Shown in pieces: positions 62,624 to 64,000 of a stretch of DNA of 64,000 bases (within the stretch, counting starts at the first letter, position 1; every line of letters begins with the position of its first letter). The position numbers and the translations under genes are program-made. This DNA comes from Dyadobacter bucti. Its GTDB lineage: Bacteria; Bacteroidota; Bacteroidia; Cytophagales; Spirosomataceae. Where the stretch lies: positions 62,001 to 126,000 of the forward strand of contig NZ_SWFP01000002.1 of assembly GCF_005869225.1 (NCBI RefSeq), read 5' to 3'. The notes under the pieces were generated by a model. It ran no database searches. It was given only the letters and a program-made list of their open reading frames with translations, and was not told where the DNA came from.

Positions 62624-64000
62624 ATGTTTCAAAATTATTTCAAAACTGCCTGGCGAAACGTTGTTCGCAACCGTGTTTTTTCTGCAATCAATATCATTGG
62701 ACTTGCAATGGGGCTTGCTTCTTGCATGCTCATCGGGCTATATGTACTGGACGAACTGAGCTTTGACCGGTTTCATGATAAGTCGGACCGGATCGTGCGG
62801 GTGATTTTTAAAGGTACCATGCAGGGTGGAAAAATAAATGAATCCCACGTCATGCCTCCTACTGCCGCCGCCCTCAAAGCCGACTACCCCGAGGTACTGG
62901 ACGCTACCCGTATCCGTCAGGGCGGTTCGCCGCTGATCCTTATGGATGAGAAGCTTTTCACGGATGAAAATCTGGCTTTTGTTGATTCTAACTTTTTTAA
63001 CGTTTTCACAGTCCCTATGATCCAGGGCAACCCAAAAACGGCTTTGCTTGAACCCCACAGTATCGTGATCTCGCGGTCAACGGCAGAGAAGTTTTTCGGA
63101 AAAACCGACCCGGTCGGAAAGCTGCTGAACTTCAAGGACTGGAAAGCTACCTACAAAGTGAATGGTGTTTTCGAAGATATTCCCGCCAATTCTCATTTCG
63201 GATATGATCTTTTGGCGTCCATGTCTACGATTCCCGATGGGCGCAGCAATTCGTGGATGATATCAGAGTTTTTTACCTATCTGGTGCTTCCGGAAGGTTA
63301 CGATTACAAAAAGCTGGAAGCCAAGCTCCCGCAGACTGTCAGAAAATACATGGGTCCGCAGCTGAAACAGGCGATGGGCGTAACACTTGATGAATTCCGG
63401 AAAAAAGGAAACGATATAGCCCTCCACCTGCAGCCACTCACGGACATCCATTTGCACTCAGACTTCACATACGACCAAAATCCAAATGGTGACATTCGCT
63501 ATGTCTATATTTTCGGAGCTGTGGCGGTTATTATGCTGATTATAGCCTGCATCAATTTCATGAATTTATCAACCGCCGGTTCATCCAAAAGGGCCCGTGA
63601 AGTGGGTGTAAGAAAAGTTATGGGCTCGGCTCAGGCCGAGCTGGTGTGGCAATTTCTGATCGAGTCCGTCTTATTGACATCCATCGCGTTGGTACTGGCC
63701 GCGATACTATGCCTAGTGATGCTTCCGCTTTTCAATAACCTGTCCGGAAAAAACATGGAAGTCCAGCTGAATTCAATACCGCAGCTCGTGCCTTCCTTTC
63801 TGCTGTTCGGACTTTTTGTAGGCATTTTTGCCGGAAGTTATCCGGCATTTTTCCTGTCTTCTTTCAAACCCGTAGCGGTTCTGAAAGGCGGTAACTCCAT
63901 CAAATTAAGCTCTTTTGGAAAAAATATAGGGTTAAGAAGCGGACTGGTGGTCTTCCAATTCTTCATTTCTATCACGCTCATGATCGGTACCACTGTGGTG
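62624..64000 (+). CDS. ABC transporter permease, MacB/FtsX-like (3' end outside window)
   Basis: 459 residues visible from ATG at 62624, reading to the window edge. It begins MFQNYFKTAWRNVVRNRVFS with a first helix SAINIIGLAMGLASCMLIGL, then a MacB periplasmic-core-like domain (about 45-275; DRIVRVIFKGTMQGG, SIVISRSTAEKFFGKTDPVG, PLTDIHLHSDFTY). The FtsX domain follows with helices around IFGAVAVIMLIIACINFMNL and the signature RAREVGVRKVMGSAQAELVW. This is the two-FtsX-domain type common in Bacteroidota, linked to export of lipoproteins, antimicrobials or signals. The partner ATPase is not in the window. Confidence 0.92.
   Translation, partial: MFQNYFKTAWRNVVRNRVFSAINIIGLAMGLASCMLIGLYVLDELSFDRFHDKSDRIVRVIFKGTMQGGKINESHVMPPTAAALKADYPEVLDATRIRQGGSPLILMDEKLFTDENLAFVDSNFFNVFTVPMIQGNPKTALLEPHSIVISRSTAEKFFGKTDPVGKLLNFKDWKATYKVNGVFEDIPANSHFGYDLLASMSTIPDGRSNSWMISEFFTYLVLPEGYDYKKLEAKLPQTVRKYMGPQLKQAMGVTLDEFRKKGNDIALHLQPLTDIHLHSDFTYDQNPNGDIRYVYIFGAVAVIMLIIACINFMNLSTAGSSKRAREVGVRKVMGSAQAELVWQFLIESVLLTSIALVLAAILCLVMLPLFNNLSGKNMEVQLNSIPQLVPSFLLFGLFVGIFAGSYPAFFLSSFKPVAVLKGGNSIKLSSFGKNIGLRSGLVVFQFFISITLMIGTTVV

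Overview
The window is chromosomal DNA from a member of the Bacteroidota, most likely a Cytophagales/Dyadobacter-like soil or freshwater bacterium (inference). The evidence is two SusC/SusD outer-membrane pairs, a FecI-type sigma factor with FecR and an STN-domain SusC, a GH97 glycosidase, 7TM-type histidine kinases, a PolA that keeps its proofreading residues, and -7 promoter boxes of the TAnnTTTG type. No rRNA, tRNA, phage, transposase or CRISPR array was seen.

Layout. 1-17,100 is mostly housekeeping and scattered metabolism: two SRPBCC proteins, the RNA-binding protein Tex, an MBL-fold hydrolase, a ThuA-like secreted protein, an RsmB/NOP RNA methyltransferase, a DUF2147 protein, an LLM flavin oxidoreductase followed by a WYL regulator, a MetY-type sulfhydrylase, a 1-kb array of about 5.3 hairpin-rich 180-189 bp repeats, an exported S9 peptidase and DNA polymerase I. 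17,160-36,411 is a nutrient-uptake and carbohydrate block: a SusD/SusC pair on the minus strand, a secreted DUF1080/PA14-like protein followed by a PQQ-type dehydrogenase fused to an azurin-like cupredoxin, then ECF sigma - FecR - STN-SusC - SusD - RraA-like protein - Tat-exported enolase-superfamily enzyme.

36,500-50,153 is the most unusual part. A cation/proton antiporter and a 1084-residue protein (NTT/MFS-like membrane domain, HEAT-like region, cyclic-nucleotide-binding domain) run on the plus strand. They converge on a minus-strand signalling operon of two related histidine kinases, two proteins I do not recognise, a single-domain receiver, a receiver-class III nucleotide cyclase with a complete active site, and an HD-domain protein. 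A cyclase, a candidate hydrolase and a cyclic-nucleotide-binding membrane effector lie side by side, which suggests a local cAMP-type signalling module.

50,154-64,000 starts with a purine-rich repeat region. It continues with a four-gene CzcCBA-type metal efflux operon that carries a DUF190 gene, a GH97 glycosidase, an NAD(P)-binding protein with a TetR regulator, an aldo/keto reductase, a YdjM-like membrane protein, a Crp/Fnr-type regulator, and the start of a MacB/FtsX-like ABC permease that runs off the window. Several intergenic gaps hold inverted or tandem repeats rather than genes.
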